DNA of 64,000 bases from Paraliobacillus salinarum. Its GTDB lineage: Bacteria; Bacillota; Bacilli; Bacillales; Amphibacillaceae. The notes below the pieces were generated by a model, which was given only the letters and a program-made list of their open reading frames with translations, had not been told where the DNA came from and searched no databases. Shown one piece after another: positions 7,444-16,675 of the stretch. Each line of letters starts with the position of its first letter. Positions within the stretch are counted from its first letter, which is position 1. The stretch spans positions 1-64,000 of the forward strand of contig NZ_JACEFA010000008.1 in assembly GCF_014083865.1 (NCBI RefSeq), read 5' to 3'. Made by a program: the position numbers and the translations under genes.

Positions 7444-8670
7444 ATGACAAAACAGAGCCATTATTTTTATAAATTTATTCCAATTTCATATCAACTTGAA
7501 GATGATAACGCAGAGTATCTCTTCAATCACTTTCCCTCTCCAACTTTACCAGATGGTGATCATTTCTTTTCTATTCAGGATAAAGAAAAAGGCGAGTCAA
7601 TTAATGAATTGTTACTTTTAAACGATAGTGAAATCCGATTAACAAAAACAAATAAGCAATTTTTAAAAATGTCGTTTAGCAATAACTCAGGTATGATCCA
7701 AGCAAAGATGTGGGATAACAATGGTAATATAAGTGAGGTAGAACAGATGCTTCAACAGCATAGCATCTTTCATGTACAAGGAATTGTAGATGATTTTAAA
7801 GGAAATAAATCTATTACTGTTAATTACTTAAAACCTGAAAAAGATCAAATTAGTCCTTTTTCTCTTATGCCTTACACAAATCAAGATATGCAAGAGCTTA
7901 AACTCGAGTTGTTTTCGTATCTATTTGAACTAAAAGAACCCTTTCAATCCATTTGTTTACAAGCAATGGAGGAACTTTGGCAAGACTTCTCCATTGCCCC
8001 TGCAGCTAAAGGCTATCATCATAATTACTTAGGCGGACTATTGAAACATACCGTTGGTTTAATGCGATTTGCTCGATACATTCTCAAAACAGAGGATCAT
8101 CCTATTCAAGCAATTATAAAGCTAATTAGCGTCGTTGAAAAAGCTTACAAGAATGAACTGTATCAATCCTTTCAGCATGCCTCTACCTCTAATCTGGTAT
8201 GGAATGACACGATTGATCACTTGTATAAAATGCTTAATGGATTAAAGGAGTTTCAAGAAAATGAACCCAACTATGACCTTTTAATAGCTAGTATTTTATT
8301 TCACGATATTGGAAAATTATGCGAGTATGACTTTGTTGGAAGATCTAATAAAGCTTTTGAATTACTTTACCCTACCGCCCAGTTATCAGATTATAATGCT
8401 AGAACACAAGCTGGAATTACAATGGATCCATTAGGTGTAATGATCGGGCATATTCCATATGGTGTTTTATTATTAAACAAAATAATAGAACTAAAAAACA
8501 TCGACATCTCTCTTATAACGATACATCAAATGAGTCATTGCATTCTTTGTCATCACGGCCTTCCTGAATGGGGTGCAGCTGTTAAGAAGCCACAATCTTT
8601 TGAAGGATACTTAATTCATATTGTCGACTATTTAGATAGTCGATATGAAAATACTGAAACAATAAAGTAA
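7444..8670 (+). CDS. YhaM-like OB-fold/HD-domain exoribonuclease, enlarged
   Basis: About 408 residues, clearly longer than YhaM (about 314). A nucleic-acid-binding OB-like region (about 60-120: LKMSFSNNSGMIQAKMWD) precedes an HD domain with GLLKHTVGLMRFAR, FHDIGK and HHGLPEWG. YhaM is a 3'-5' exonuclease acting on RNA and single-stranded DNA. Two extras are seen: about 50-60 residues at the N-terminus and about 65 residues between the first HD helix and FHDIGK. The HD metal residues are kept. ATG at 7444 has GGAGTG 7 bases upstream; a TTG at 7426 is a weaker alternative. It takes the yhaM place after prsA, but could be a paralogue. Confidence 0.78.
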   Translation: MTKQSHYFYKFIPISYQLEDDNAEYLFNHFPSPTLPDGDHFFSIQDKEKGESINELLLLNDSEIRLTKTNKQFLKMSFSNNSGMIQAKMWDNNGNISEVEQMLQQHSIFHVQGIVDDFKGNKSITVNYLKPEKDQISPFSLMPYTNQDMQELKLELFSYLFELKEPFQSICLQAMEELWQDFSIAPAAKGYHHNYLGGLLKHTVGLMRFARYILKTEDHPIQAIIKLISVVEKAYKNELYQSFQHASTSNLVWNDTIDHLYKMLNGLKEFQENEPNYDLLIASILFHDIGKLCEYDFVGRSNKAFELLYPTAQLSDYNARTQAGITMDPLGVMIGHIPYGVLLLNKIIELKNIDISLITIHQMSHCILCHHGLPEWGAAVKKPQSFEGYLIHIVDYLDSRYENTETIK

Positions 8671-8684
8671 AGCTACAACCAATA

Positions 8685-8718
8685 AAAAATCCCTCTACTT
8701 TTGTAAAGAGGGATTTTT
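8685..8718. terminator. Bidirectional terminator between yhaM-like and GbsR-family genes
   Basis: AAAAATCCCTCT and AGAGGGATTTTT form a perfect 12-bp stem with A and T tracts on either side, so it works for both convergent genes. Confidence 0.93.
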
Positions 8719-8719
8719 G

Positions 8720-9274
8720 TTATTTATCATGTTTTGGAATATACTTAAATATTTCTCCGGTTTCTACAACTTGAATGAAGCGCATGAGCCAGCGATAATA
8801 ATTTTGCGCATATCTTAATTTATCGATATCATTATTAATCTTTATCACTAATGCTTCATCCGTTGTCTCTTCTTGGATTAATTTCAATTCTTGAATCGCT
8901 TCTTCTGCCTCTTCGATATTTGTCTCTGTGTGGTGTCTCCAGCGGTTACCAAACAAAGAAGTAAATGACTTATACCAATCTTCTTCCGATTGATATAAAT
9001 CTTTACGTACTCCCTTTTTGAATGAGGGCTCTACCATTTTAATTTCTGATAGGGCGCGTACGCCGGTAGACATACTAGTTTTGCTCATTTCTAGAGCATC
9101 ACGCATATTATCCAAAGTCATAGGACCGTCATTAAAATAAAGTGTTCCATATAGTCTACCTACAGAGGGTGTAATACCATAAAGATTCATATTTTTGGCT
9201 ATAACTTGTATAAACTTATCAACAACTTCTTCATAAGATTCCCATTCTTCGGTGCTTTTTTCATTCATTATCAT
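8720..9274 (-). CDS. GbsR-family transcriptional regulator (orphan copy)
   Basis: 184 residues and the copy most like Bacillus subtilis GbsR by eye: AKNMNLYGITPSVGRLYGTL, PMTLDNMRDALEMSKTSMST and FKKGVRKDLYQ, with a C-terminal helical region ending FIQVVETGEIFKYIPK. In Bacillus, GbsR is a choline-responsive repressor of betaine synthesis and choline import. Unusually, no gbsAB, opuB or opu gene is next to it; it sits inside the yha cluster. Two ATGs (9274 and 9268) share the GGGAGGG ribosome-binding site. A short palindrome CTTGTAACAAG (9299-9309) lies just upstream and could be autoregulatory. Confidence 0.85.
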   Translation of the reverse strand: MIMNEKSTEEWESYEEVVDKFIQVIAKNMNLYGITPSVGRLYGTLYFNDGPMTLDNMRDALEMSKTSMSTGVRALSEIKMVEPSFKKGVRKDLYQSEEDWYKSFTSLFGNRWRHHTETNIEEAEEAIQELKLIQEETTDEALVIKINNDIDKLRYAQNYYRWLMRFIQVVETGEIFKYIPKHDK

Positions 9275-9477
9275 TCAACCCTCCCATTACAATCTATTCT
9301 TGTAACAAGGTATATTTGTTGTCCAATTATTAGTGCTTTCATTTAGATTCATCTTCTACTTTCCCCCAACTAATAAAACGTAAACGTGACATCCCTTTTC
9401 AAAGCAATAAATAGCTATATTTCAAAATATCTTAAGACATTTTACCATTATTGCTAAAAGAATGCTATTGGATTTCA

Positions 9478-12441
9478 TCAAATCCTGTGTATTCTTACAT
9501 TTTTGTTATCTAAACAGTAGGAAGGAATATTCTCTTTCGTAAACCAAATGATCTGACTAGTATTAGCTAACTCACTTAATGCAGTTAGGATATTACGTAA
9601 TCTTGTAGCATCAAAATGAACAAATGCATCATCAACAAAGAAAGGCATATTATGATGTCGTTTAATAAACATACTCATACCAATTCGTAAAGAAATATAA
9701 AGTTGATCTCTCGTCCCTTGAGATAATTCATGTACTTCAAATTGAATGCCATATTTATCTTCAGTTAACAACTCCCCCTTTTGATCGTCAAACAATACAC
9801 GAAGATAGTTACCTGAAGTTAGTTGATTAAAGTATGCTGTTGTATGGGACAAAACGGTTGGCAAATAATGATCATAATAAATGTGTTTCGTTGCTTCAAT
9901 TTTATTTTTTGCTAGTTGATAAATCGCCCATTGTTTTGTCTGCTGTTGCAATTCATTTTGCAATTGATAGTATCTATGCTTTTCATCGAGTAAGACTTGT
10001 GATGTCTCTAATTGCTTAATCGATATTTTTAGATCAGAAACGTTCTGTTGCACTTGTTGAATACGCTGTTCATTTTCATCGAAAGCATCGTTTGTTGTTT
10101 CATATTTAGCTATGATTTCAGATTTCACCACTTGTTCACCTTGATCAATTTGGCTCCAATCATCTTTAGAAAGTAAGAGGTTAAGTTGATTTTGATATGC
10201 TTTATATTCTTTATATAATAAATCAAAATCCTTTTTTTGCTGACCTTTTTTGAAAAAAGACTCCTCATCGCTAACATTTGCTAGTTCCAATAATGTTTTG
10301 ATTTTATTTTGTAGCGGAACTATTTTTGCTTGTCGTTCCTCTAATTGATTTTTTAATTGATATAGATTCTTTTCTTTATCTTCTTTTTTGTGTACGAGTA
10401 AATTAGTCTTATCTATAGCTTGGCGAAGATTGTTTTTGATCATTTCAATCGTGTCTGAAATATCTGCAGATTCACTAGCTTGCTTATGATACGTTTGCTT
10501 TATATCATCTTCTAAATCATCCAACTGTTGTTTCAATAAAGTAATTTGATCACTTAAACTAATATATTTTTTCATTTGATTCAATAAAGCTTCTAAGTGA
10601 TGATAAAGCTTAGGCCATTGTTCAACAGCAATCCCTTTAAGTACAGGAAACTTCTCTATCTGCTCATTTATTTTTTGCTTTAATAACTGCTGTCTTTGTG
10701 AATGGAATTTTTTCGTTTCCTCTAATTGGAGTCGATTTTTCTTTATTTCTTTCATTTCTTTTGTCACAGCTTCCTTTTGTTCGTTCCATGTTTCTTGATC
10801 GCGAAGCAGCTGTTTTCTCTCCGATAGCGCTTCATCTGTTAAAACACGGCTATGTTTATTTATAGGCACTTCCATTAAAAACCGATTCATTGACTTTATT
10901 GATTGATGCATATTCCATCGCACAAAGATAACTAACAATAAGAACGATCCAGCGATAATAAACCACATTTGCTCTTCTAGAATTAGAGCTAAAAATCCTA
11001 TCATCGCAGTTAAAGCTACGCCTATGATACTAATTAAGTTAGCTGTTCGTTTTTTCTGATGCGAAAAATCTTTCACCGTGTTCCTTTGAGATTCAATTCC
11101 AGATACTTGTTCTTGTTGCCGAATCACTTCCTCTTCTTTTTCAATAGATTGCTTTAAGTGATCTAACTCTGCAGGAGGAAGTAACTGTTCACCAATTTTT
11201 GTTTGTTCTACCAATAAATCTTGATACCTTCCATCTTTCACTTGTAGCTCATGATCTGTTTTTGTAATAGCTTGATAAAGCTCTTGACGTTCTTCCTTTA
11301 ATTGAATCCAATTTTCTTCTGTACCAAATGGTAAAGATAGTTCTTGTAAATCCTCGAAGTTTAAATTTAATTGTAATTGATTGATAACATGATTTATTTC
11401 TTGCTCTTGTTGTTTTTTCTCCTTATACTTGCTTGTTAAATCTTGTTTGTATTGCTTCCAGCGTATCGTATCACTTAAAGTATCTTCTATGGCTTTTTTC
11501 TCTTCTACTGTTAACAAGTCTTTATTTATCTTTTTTAAATCTGTTGTTTCTTTTTCTATTTTTACTTGAAGCATATTTATTTCACTCTGCAAAGGATATA
11601 AAAGATAGTTCAGTTGTTCTAAACGCTCCAATCCTTGCTCCGGAAATTCTAATTTATCTGGGTAGTTTTCTAGTTCTTGTTTAATTGTCTGAAAAGAAGC
11701 AATGACATCATATTGCTGCATCATTTGTTTGTTTCTCTGTAGCTCTAGTTGTAATGCTTGCTGCCTCTCATATAATTGGTCTAACTCGCGCTTTTCTTTT
11801 TCAATTTCGTATTGTTTTTCCTTATATCGTGTTGCATCTTGCTCTAATTTGCTTAAAGTTTCTTGCTTCTCTGCTAACGCATCCATTAATTGATTAATTT
11901 TCGGTTTCTTTCCTTGTGGTTTAAAATAATCCTGCAATTGCTGTTCTAACCATTTTTCTGTTAAATAAATTTGATCTGTTCCAGTCATACCAACGCCTAG
12001 TAATACTTCTCCAATATCTTGTTGTTTCATCTGATGTAATCGTGAGAGCATTGTGGCGTCAAAAGAAAATATTGATAAAAACGTATCTTTATTTATTCCG
12101 GATAGCTTATGGTTTAACCAATCCTCATCATGTGTCACGCCATCTGCCGTATAACAAATGGCTTCTCCTTTATTTCGATCATGCATGCGCTCAATGGTAA
12201 ACGCAAAATCTTCTTCTGTTTTTACAGAAATCCTTCCTCCTAATTTACCACCTTTTTTAGGAAGGTATACTTTTCGTTCTCTTGGCGGCATTCCAAACAG
12301 AATAAATAAAATAAATTGTCTTAACGTTGACTTTCCCGCTTCGTTCTCACCAGATAGAATAATGAAAGATTGATCGGAAAAGTCAAATTGTTTGTTCTCC
12401 CACTTACCAAAACCATATATTTCGACATGTTGAATTTTCAT
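9478..12441 (-). CDS. yhaN: YhaN (SbcE), AAA/SMC-like DNA repair ATPase
   Basis: 987 residues. Walker A GENEAGKST at 31-39, a long coiled coil, two hydrophobic segments near residues 460-510 (ISIIGVALTAMIGFLALIL and MWFIIAGSFLLLVIFV), more coiled coil, then an ABC-like signature ELSQGTRDQLYISLRIG and Walker B MPFFVDDAFVHFD. It is the large partner of the YhaO nuclease, an SbcC/Rad50-like arrangement. In Bacillus YhaN/SbcE acts in DNA end processing. The ATG overlaps the yhaO stop by 4 bases, so the pair is translationally coupled. The internal membrane hairpin is typical of YhaN, not of SbcC. Confidence 0.93.
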   Translation of the reverse strand: MKIQHVEIYGFGKWENKQFDFSDQSFIILSGENEAGKSTLRQFILFILFGMPPRERKVYLPKKGGKLGGRISVKTEEDFAFTIERMHDRNKGEAICYTADGVTHDEDWLNHKLSGINKDTFLSIFSFDATMLSRLHQMKQQDIGEVLLGVGMTGTDQIYLTEKWLEQQLQDYFKPQGKKPKINQLMDALAEKQETLSKLEQDATRYKEKQYEIEKEKRELDQLYERQQALQLELQRNKQMMQQYDVIASFQTIKQELENYPDKLEFPEQGLERLEQLNYLLYPLQSEINMLQVKIEKETTDLKKINKDLLTVEEKKAIEDTLSDTIRWKQYKQDLTSKYKEKKQQEQEINHVINQLQLNLNFEDLQELSLPFGTEENWIQLKEERQELYQAITKTDHELQVKDGRYQDLLVEQTKIGEQLLPPAELDHLKQSIEKEEEVIRQQEQVSGIESQRNTVKDFSHQKKRTANLISIIGVALTAMIGFLALILEEQMWFIIAGSFLLLVIFVRWNMHQSIKSMNRFLMEVPINKHSRVLTDEALSERKQLLRDQETWNEQKEAVTKEMKEIKKNRLQLEETKKFHSQRQQLLKQKINEQIEKFPVLKGIAVEQWPKLYHHLEALLNQMKKYISLSDQITLLKQQLDDLEDDIKQTYHKQASESADISDTIEMIKNNLRQAIDKTNLLVHKKEDKEKNLYQLKNQLEERQAKIVPLQNKIKTLLELANVSDEESFFKKGQQKKDFDLLYKEYKAYQNQLNLLLSKDDWSQIDQGEQVVKSEIIAKYETTNDAFDENEQRIQQVQQNVSDLKISIKQLETSQVLLDEKHRYYQLQNELQQQTKQWAIYQLAKNKIEATKHIYYDHYLPTVLSHTTAYFNQLTSGNYLRVLFDDQKGELLTEDKYGIQFEVHELSQGTRDQLYISLRIGMSMFIKRHHNMPFFVDDAFVHFDATRLRNILTALSELANTSQIIWFTKENIPSYCLDNKNVRIHRI

Positions 12442-13670
12442 AGATTCTGCTTCCTTGTTAATTGATATAGTAGTATATTTTCGGCCGATTCAAGCAAATC
12501 AGCTTTTTCTTCTTTGGATAAATCAGCCAAATACTTTCTCGCTTTTGGATGTTTCCACAATGGATTTATCGCTTGATCTACTTCTTCACTACTTTCTTGT
12601 AACTGTAACACCTGTGCCAAAAAGTGATCACCATCTTGATAGTCTTCTTTCCGAATAAAGCCATGCCCTTTTAGATCAATCGATTGAATCCAAATCCAGT
12701 CTTTTTTGTCCATCATTTTTTCATTAATAAAATCGATAATATCAGCTAACATGCCTTCATAATAAAATGATGCTACTTCTTTTGTGTAATACTCAAGATT
12801 TACCCAAACAAAACTCTTCCCCTTCGTACCAAGTTGTTGTATTCTTTTAAAAATTGCTTGTTCTATAGCTTGGATACTAGATATTTCGCTTACATTGATC
12901 GTAAGCTGCTCAAATCGAATAGACTGTAATGGCATAAATGTTAACTGAGCACTAGCTTTGTCTAATTCCACATAATAGCAGCCTTTTTCACCTGTCTCTT
13001 TCTTTGATCTCCCTTGGATATTACCAGGATAAATAATCGGAGGTGATTCTTTCAGGTGTTGTCGTTTATGTATATGTCCAAGCGCCCAATAATCGAAATC
13101 TTTATCTATTAACTGTTGTAATCTGAACGGCGCATATGTGTCATGCTCTGGTTGTTGCTCGACACTACCATGGAGCATGCCGATGTGATAAGGCGTTTCT
13201 GTTGTTTTTTTAAATAATGATGTTTTATTTTCATAAACTGCTTGATTTTGATAACTAAAGCCATAAATCGTTGCTAATGGTTGGTTATTCTTTTTAAACA
13301 CATGTGTGGTTACCTCTTCTTCTTTAAATAAATGAACATTAGCAGGATAAGCTATGTTAACGAAATCACGTTGGATATAATCATGGTTACCAAAGGACAC
13401 GTATACAGAAATATTATGTTCATTCAGTTGCTCACAGGCATGTAAAAATTGCATTTGTGCATATACACTTTGTGTCGTCTGATCAAATACATCCCCAACC
13501 ATTAAAACAAAGTCAACTTGCTTTGTTTTCGCAACTTCTACAAGACTTTTTAAAGCTTTAAACGTGCTTTGCTTTACCTCTTTAAATAAGGCTTGTGGTA
13601 AATGATCTAATCCTTTAAATGGGCTATCTATATGTAAATCTGCACAATGGATAAAGCGAAGCTGTTCCAT
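12438..13670 (-). CDS. yhaO: YhaO, SbcD/Mre11-like metallophosphoesterase nuclease
   Basis: About 410 residues. The phosphoesterase motifs are in order: CADLHID (residues about 9-15), GDVFDQ, GNHDY, MLHGSVE and GHIHKRQH. It is the Mre11/SbcD-like nuclease that works with YhaN. The start is set at ATG 13670 because AGGAG is 10 bases upstream; the TTG 6 bases earlier is too close. The stop overlaps the yhaN start. Confidence 0.93.
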   Translation of the reverse strand: MEQLRFIHCADLHIDSPFKGLDHLPQALFKEVKQSTFKALKSLVEVAKTKQVDFVLMVGDVFDQTTQSVYAQMQFLHACEQLNEHNISVYVSFGNHDYIQRDFVNIAYPANVHLFKEEEVTTHVFKKNNQPLATIYGFSYQNQAVYENKTSLFKKTTETPYHIGMLHGSVEQQPEHDTYAPFRLQQLIDKDFDYWALGHIHKRQHLKESPPIIYPGNIQGRSKKETGEKGCYYVELDKASAQLTFMPLQSIRFEQLTINVSEISSIQAIEQAIFKRIQQLGTKGKSFVWVNLEYYTKEVASFYYEGMLADIIDFINEKMMDKKDWIWIQSIDLKGHGFIRKEDYQDGDHFLAQVLQLQESSEEVDQAINPLWKHPKARKYLADLSKEEKADLLESAENILLYQLTRKQNL

Positions 13671-13771
13671 TTTCAAAAAACTCCTTCCAATATAGGAATG
13701 TTAATTATATTCTATCAAAGAACAAAGGCGAATGCACGTTCGTTCAATGACCTTTTAAGACTTATATATAT

Positions 13772-13813
13772 AAAAACAGAGTCTGGACTCTAAATAGGCC
13801 CTGACTCTGTTCT
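13772..13813 (-). terminator. Terminator after yhaQP
   Basis: Minus-strand AACAGAGTC and GACTCTGTT form a stem (with an A-A mismatch and two more pairs inside), followed by TTTTTA. It separates yhaQP from yhaON. Confidence 0.8.
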
Positions 13814-13821
13814 TCATAATA

Positions 13822-15087
13822 TTATTCTTTTTTAGATAATTGGATTGCTTGTTTGAAATCTTTTAGTGAAGAAGATCGGCCATACATAAGCACTCCACCA
13901 CGATACACACGTGCACCAATTACAGCGAAAATAAGGATAGTAACGATCATAATCCCAATTCCTAATCCAACTTCCCAAAATGGCACGTCTAACATTCCAA
14001 CACGTAAGAACATAACCATTGGCGTAAAGAACGGAATATATGAGGTAATCGTAATAAAACTGCTATCCGGCGCATTCAGTCCAAAGATAGATACCATAAA
14101 TGCAATGATGATTAAAAGAATCACTGGCATCATAATTTGTTGCACATCCTCCATCCGACTAACCAATGAACCGAGCATTGCAGAAAGGGTTGCATATAAC
14201 AAATAGCCTAACAAGAAAAAGACAATCGCATACACGAATGTAGAAATCGCAATATCTGATAATCCGAAAAACTCAAACATACCGCCAACTAACTCATCTT
14301 GTTTTTGTTTTATTAATACATAGCCAGCAATAATGAATATCGCGATTTGCGTTAAACCAAGTAATGCAATACCAATTATCTTCGCAAACATCTGACTAAC
14401 CGGAGAAGAGCTAGAGATTAATATTTCCATCACACGAGAAGATTTTTCGTTTGCTATGTCCATCGCTATCATATTTCCATATGTTAAAACGGTCATATAT
14501 AACAAGAATAACATTGCATAAACAAGTCCTCTTGCACCACTTAACTCTTCCTCTGTTTTTGCTGTGGAACCGTCTGCGCTCTCAATAGGTACCATATCAA
14601 ATGTAACTGGGGAATAAATTGATTCTATAACTGCTTGATCTACTCCTGCTTGATTTGTTGCCATTGCTATTTTTATTTGTTGTAATTGATTTTCAAGTAT
14701 GTTTGAAACAGATGTATTTGACGGTTGATCTGTGTGATACGACCCCACAGGCAAGTTCTCTTCATTGAAACTAACCTGCAACACACCTATATATTCGCCA
14801 TTATTTATCATTTCCTCTGCTTCTTCTAATGACCCATCAACTGATTCTAAAACAAAGCTAGAATCCATTTGATCCGTACTTTTAGATAAAGTAGGATAGA
14901 TTGAATCTGTTTCATCAATGACTCCTACAATATCAGGTTCATTATCTCCGTCGAATAACCCAACAATCGATTGAATATTAGCTATACCTATAATAAATAG
15001 CAAGAAAATACCTGTCGTTATAAGAAATGATTTCGATTTAAATCTTGTCCAATATGTGTGTGCTAAAACAATCCAAAATTTATTCAT
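13822..15087 (-). CDS. yhaP: ABC exporter permease YhaP (NatB-like)
   Basis: About 421 residues with one N-terminal membrane segment, a large extracytoplasmic domain (about 45-190) and five to six C-terminal membrane segments, the ABC-2/NatB layout. Paired with the ATPase encoded just upstream. The ATG at 15087 (MNKFWIVLAHTYW) overlaps the yhaQ stop by 8 bases and has AGGTG upstream, so it is preferred to the start 21 bases earlier. NatAB exports sodium in Bacillus; for YhaQP the substrate is not known, though sodium or a toxic compound are reasonable guesses. Confidence 0.9.
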   Translation of the reverse strand: MNKFWIVLAHTYWTRFKSKSFLITTGIFLLFIIGIANIQSIVGLFDGDNEPDIVGVIDETDSIYPTLSKSTDQMDSSFVLESVDGSLEEAEEMINNGEYIGVLQVSFNEENLPVGSYHTDQPSNTSVSNILENQLQQIKIAMATNQAGVDQAVIESIYSPVTFDMVPIESADGSTAKTEEELSGARGLVYAMLFLLYMTVLTYGNMIAMDIANEKSSRVMEILISSSSPVSQMFAKIIGIALLGLTQIAIFIIAGYVLIKQKQDELVGGMFEFFGLSDIAISTFVYAIVFFLLGYLLYATLSAMLGSLVSRMEDVQQIMMPVILLIIIAFMVSIFGLNAPDSSFITITSYIPFFTPMVMFLRVGMLDVPFWEVGLGIGIMIVTILIFAVIGARVYRGGVLMYGRSSSLKDFKQAIQLSKKE

Positions 15088-15979
15088 AGGATTCACCTGC
15101 CTTCTCAATGAAGATGTCGTTTAGTGAAGGTTCCTCCAATTCAAATCGACGAACAAAACCTTTCCCTTGAATTGCTTTTAATACTTCCTGAGAAATTGCT
15201 TCGCTTTCAATTTGAAGCTTACATCCTTCTGTAAATGTTTTATACGAAACAACCCCTGGAATGTCTTTTAAAAAGTCTAGATCAAAATCTGCATGGATAA
15301 ATAAATTTTTCTTACCGAATGAACGTTTTATTTCTGTTAAACCGCCATGTACTATTGGTTTCCCATGCTGCATAATACATAAGTGCTCACACAATTCTTC
15401 TACGTGATCCATTTGATGTGAGGAAAACACAATGGATGTACCAGATTCTTTTAAATCCTTCACTGCATCTTTTAGCATTTCTACATTTACCGGATCTAAC
15501 CCTGAAAAAGGTTCATCTAGAATGAGCAGCTTTGGCTTATGAATGACAGCAGAAATAAATTGAATTTTTTGTTGGTTCCCTTTAGATAATTCTTCAATTT
15601 TCTTATCTAGATACTCTGGTACTTTGAACCGTTCCAGCCAGATTTTAAGTTCTGCTAAAATGTCATTTTTTTTCATCCCTCTCAATCGACCGAGATAAAC
15701 AATTTGTTCACTGACTTTCAGCTTTGGATATAAACCTCTCTCTTCTGGTAAATAACCAATTTGATCACTTTTACTATAATCAATGGTTTCTCCGTTCCAG
15801 CTAATTTTTCCATCTGTGGCGTCAATTAATCCTAAGATCATTCGGAAAGTGGTTGTTTTGCCTGCACCATTCGCACCAAGAAATCCAAAGATCTGTTTTT
15901 CTGGTATCTCTATGGACAGATTATTGACAGCCGTAAATGAACCGAATTGTTTTGTCACCTGTTCTAACCTTAAAGTCAT
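15080..15979 (-). CDS. yhaQ: ABC exporter ATPase YhaQ (NatA-like)
   Basis: 299 residues with Walker A GANGAGKTT, a Q-loop, the signature ELSKGNQQKIQFISA, Walker B KLLILDEPFSGLDPVN and the switch histidine in SSHQMDH. It supplies energy to YhaP. The C-terminal domain of about 85 residues (HADFDLDFLKDIPGVV...) is common in NatA-type exporters. First gene of the yhaQP unit. Confidence 0.93.
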   Translation of the reverse strand: MTLRLEQVTKQFGSFTAVNNLSIEIPEKQIFGFLGANGAGKTTTFRMILGLIDATDGKISWNGETIDYSKSDQIGYLPEERGLYPKLKVSEQIVYLGRLRGMKKNDILAELKIWLERFKVPEYLDKKIEELSKGNQQKIQFISAVIHKPKLLILDEPFSGLDPVNVEMLKDAVKDLKESGTSIVFSSHQMDHVEELCEHLCIMQHGKPIVHGGLTEIKRSFGKKNLFIHADFDLDFLKDIPGVVSYKTFTEGCKLQIESEAISQEVLKAIQGKGFVRRFELEEPSLNDIFIEKAGESYE

Positions 15980-16115
15980 CTACTCTACTCCCTTCTTTAT
16001 CACATACATTATTATATACGTCACTAAGTTAAGATAGTTTCAAATATTCTATCATTTTTAAGCATACCAAGAAATGAGGAAATATGTAATAGCAGATTTA
16101 AATTGTTTATTCCAT

Positions 16116-16162
16116 TATATAATCAAAAATCTCGCTAAATTAGCGAGATTTTTGATTATATA
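16116..16162. terminator. Long perfect inverted repeat, terminator of yheA
   Basis: The arms 16116-16138 and 16140-16162 pair without mismatch, core AAAAATCTCGC/GCGAGATTTTT. It directly abuts the yheA stop codon and probably serves as terminator. It is unusually long (about 23 bp per arm). Confidence 0.88.
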
Positions 16163-16522
16163 CTATTCTTGTTCTTGCTCTTCCACACCATATAATTCTT
16201 CAAGTGGTTTCGTAATAATTCTGCTGATGTCATTAATCAACACATTCAAACGTTGCTCTTCTTCCATAAGCTTAGAGATTTGTTCGTGTTGTTGTACTGT
16301 TTCAACAACCTTACGCGCTTGTTCAACTTCTTCTTCCGTAATTTCTAATCCTTGCATTTGCTTTTGCTGTAATTCGATTTGCGTATTACGGAAATCATCA
16401 AACATTTTCTTTGCAATGTCATCTGCCATTACTGTGTCATATGCAGCCTTTAAAGCTTGAAATTCATCACTATTTCGAATTGCTTTCTCTAAGTCATACG
16501 CGCTATCATAAATATTTGCCAT
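16163..16522 (-). CDS. yheA: YheA, YlbF/YmcA-family protein
   Basis: 119 residues, almost entirely helical, matching the YheA/UPF0342 pattern (YDVMADD...AKKMFDDFR...QIELQQKQMQG...KPLEELYG). Related YlbF/YmcA proteins join a complex controlling RNase Y and competence, sporulation and biofilm. The exact role of YheA is unknown. RBS AGGAGG is good. The gene stands alone between yhaQP and the yxkF-like gene, so the Bacillus order is rearranged here. Confidence 0.9.
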   Translation of the reverse strand: MANIYDSAYDLEKAIRNSDEFQALKAAYDTVMADDIAKKMFDDFRNTQIELQQKQMQGLEITEEEVEQARKVVETVQQHEQISKLMEEEQRLNVLINDISRIITKPLEELYGVEEQEQE

Positions 16523-16675
16523 TAAAAAATCCTCCTAAAGTTATAGCTTTCTTACCCATACACTATATCAAACATGATTTAATTATCCAACCATTAGATT
16601 TGCAATTCGTAAAATGCAACTAATTATTTTACAGATGATTTGTTATAATGGAAAGAAAACTAGAGGAGTCATTAC

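Noticed and set aside
13853-14206. Plus-strand ORF of 117 codons within yhaP
   Set aside because: Antisense to a clear permease gene and without a ribosome-binding site.
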